Of a stretch of 16,745 bases of DNA, positions 16,090-16,745 are shown piece after piece; the first letter of the stretch is position 1; every line of letters begins with the position of its first letter. Under the pieces are notes generated by a model, which did no database searches, was not told where the DNA came from, and saw only the letters and a program-made list of their open reading frames with translations. The translations under genes were made by a program, and so were the position numbers. The stretch is from Thalassiosira profunda (lineage: Eukaryota > Bacillariophyta > Thalassiosirophyceae > Thalassiosirales > Thalassiosiraceae). The DNA lies in contig JALLAP010002075.1 of the NCBI GenBank assembly GCA_036939355.1, positions 1 to 16,745 on the forward strand. Reading direction: 5' to 3'.

Positions 16090-16745
16090 CTAATTCAACG
16101 CTAGCCCGCACCACACCACGCCCACTGTCAACGCCAAGAAGCTGCTCCACATGCTCAAATCCCTCGGCAAATCCGGCCGGTCCAACTTCCCCGCCGCACG
16201 CCTCGTCCCTTCTCCAATCACGGTGGTCGCCAGCGCCATGGCGGCCATGGTCCCAAACGCGTAGCTCAGCAGAAACGTCAGGGAGCCTCTAAACGTCGAG
16301 ATGGCCACCGCCGGCGCCAAGCTGGGAGCCCCGTCCCACGAGAAGCCATGAAGGATCCCGTTGAAGAGCACGGCGCGCTTGGCCGGGTTGGGATTGACGG
16401 CCATGGCCGCCCCCGAGTACGGAGGAGTGGCCGCCGCCGACAGCGATTGGGGCGCGGTGGCTGTCCCGTCCTGGTTGAGCGTCACATCGCACGCCTCCTC
16501 CTCCGGCCGCTCCCACTCCCGCGCCTCCTTGATGCCCAGCAGTCCGATCACGATGAGGGACGCGCCGATGGCCAATTCCATGAAGCTCCCCGCGTGATGC
16601 AATACATCAAAGTTGCTGCTCGTTCCGGCGCCCAGTCCGCCGAGCCTGACTCCTTTTTTGATCAAGTAGCCCGCCATTCCGAGGAGGGTCGCCGAGACGC
16701 CGTGGCCCATGCCCCACACGGCCCCGACGCGGGCGGCGCGGTACC
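16090..16745 (-). CDS. High-affinity nickel-transport (NicO-like) family protein, C-terminal part (partial)
   Basis: Open from the window edge to TAG 16092-16090; the 5' end is outside. Visible motifs are VWGMGHGVSATLLG, IGASLIVIGLLGIKEAREWE and GILHGFSWDGAPSLAPA, followed by FGTMAAMALATTVIG. This order matches the plant and algal high-affinity nickel-transport family, whose members carry GHDAG-like and HGLQPDAL-like motifs and are often plastid-targeted. It has about five membrane helices, with a hydrophilic loop of about 45 residues between the second and third conserved blocks. The histidines of the GHG and LHG motifs are those expected to take part in metal handling. The second motif has HGFSWDG where plant members have HGLQPDA, so the aspartate position is kept but shifted in context. 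The substrate could be nickel, cobalt or another metal. The targeting peptide cannot be judged. Confidence 0.8.
   Translation of the reverse strand, partial: YRAARVGAVWGMGHGVSATLLGMAGYLIKKGVRLGGLGAGTSSNFDVLHHAGSFMELAIGASLIVIGLLGIKEAREWERPEEEACDVTLNQDGTATAPQSLSAAATPPYSGAAMAVNPNPAKRAVLFNGILHGFSWDGAPSLAPAVAISTFRGSLTFLLSYAFGTMAAMALATTVIGEGTRRAAGKLDRPDLPRDLSMWSSFLALTVGVVWCGLALN

Noticed and set aside
1..16745. CRISPR arrays, bacterial operons, prophage or rRNA genes
   Set aside because: No regularly spaced repeats, Shine-Dalgarno-led gene strings or rRNA sequence were seen. The gene structure is eukaryotic throughout.

Overview
The window comes from a nuclear genome of a eukaryotic microalga or related protist, most likely a photosynthetic stramenopile (diatom-like). 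The evidence is genes with short GT-AG introns (71-101 nt), a plant/algal SPX-MFS phosphate transporter, a plastid-type nickel-transport family protein, a multi-pass membrane family I associate with stramenopiles, and a reverse transcriptase of a type I associate with diatom genomes. There are no operons or bacterial signals. The taxonomic call is inference.

Layout from left to right. (1) 19-1631 (+): 3' part of an ionotropic glutamate receptor-like channel. Its gating helix is split over two micro-exons. (2) 1762-4482 (-): a complete three-exon SPX-MFS transporter, tail-to-tail with (1). (3) 4483-5362: an 880-nt gene-poor gap with a 16-bp perfect palindrome. (4) 5363-5818 (-): a small hypothetical protein. 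(5) 6108-9054 (-): a long, largely disordered protein with a leucine-rich-repeat block and a C-terminal tail anchor. It is broken in this assembly by one N flanked by a perfect 72-bp duplication, almost certainly an unmerged contig overlap. (6) 9171-9311 (+): a possible small divergent ORF. (7) 9723-14207 (-): a 5'-truncated non-LTR (LINE-like) retrotransposon carrying reverse transcriptase and RNase H, the two separated by one in-frame TGA. It is flanked by a probable 10-bp target-site duplication and sits inside an ankyrin-repeat gene whose 3' part continues at 14218-14624 (+). (8) 14701-15686 (-): a two-exon multi-pass membrane protein. (9) 16090-16745 (-): a NicO-like nickel/cobalt transporter, 5' end outside the window.

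Four of the host genes encode membrane proteins (ligand-gated channel, phosphate transporter, tail-anchored LRR protein, metal transporter), and a fifth is a membrane protein of unknown role. They do not form an obvious pathway. The main points of interest are the micro-exon structure of the receptor, the degenerate inositol-phosphate pocket of the SPX domain, the retrotransposon disrupting the ankyrin gene, and the assembly artefact in the LRR gene.
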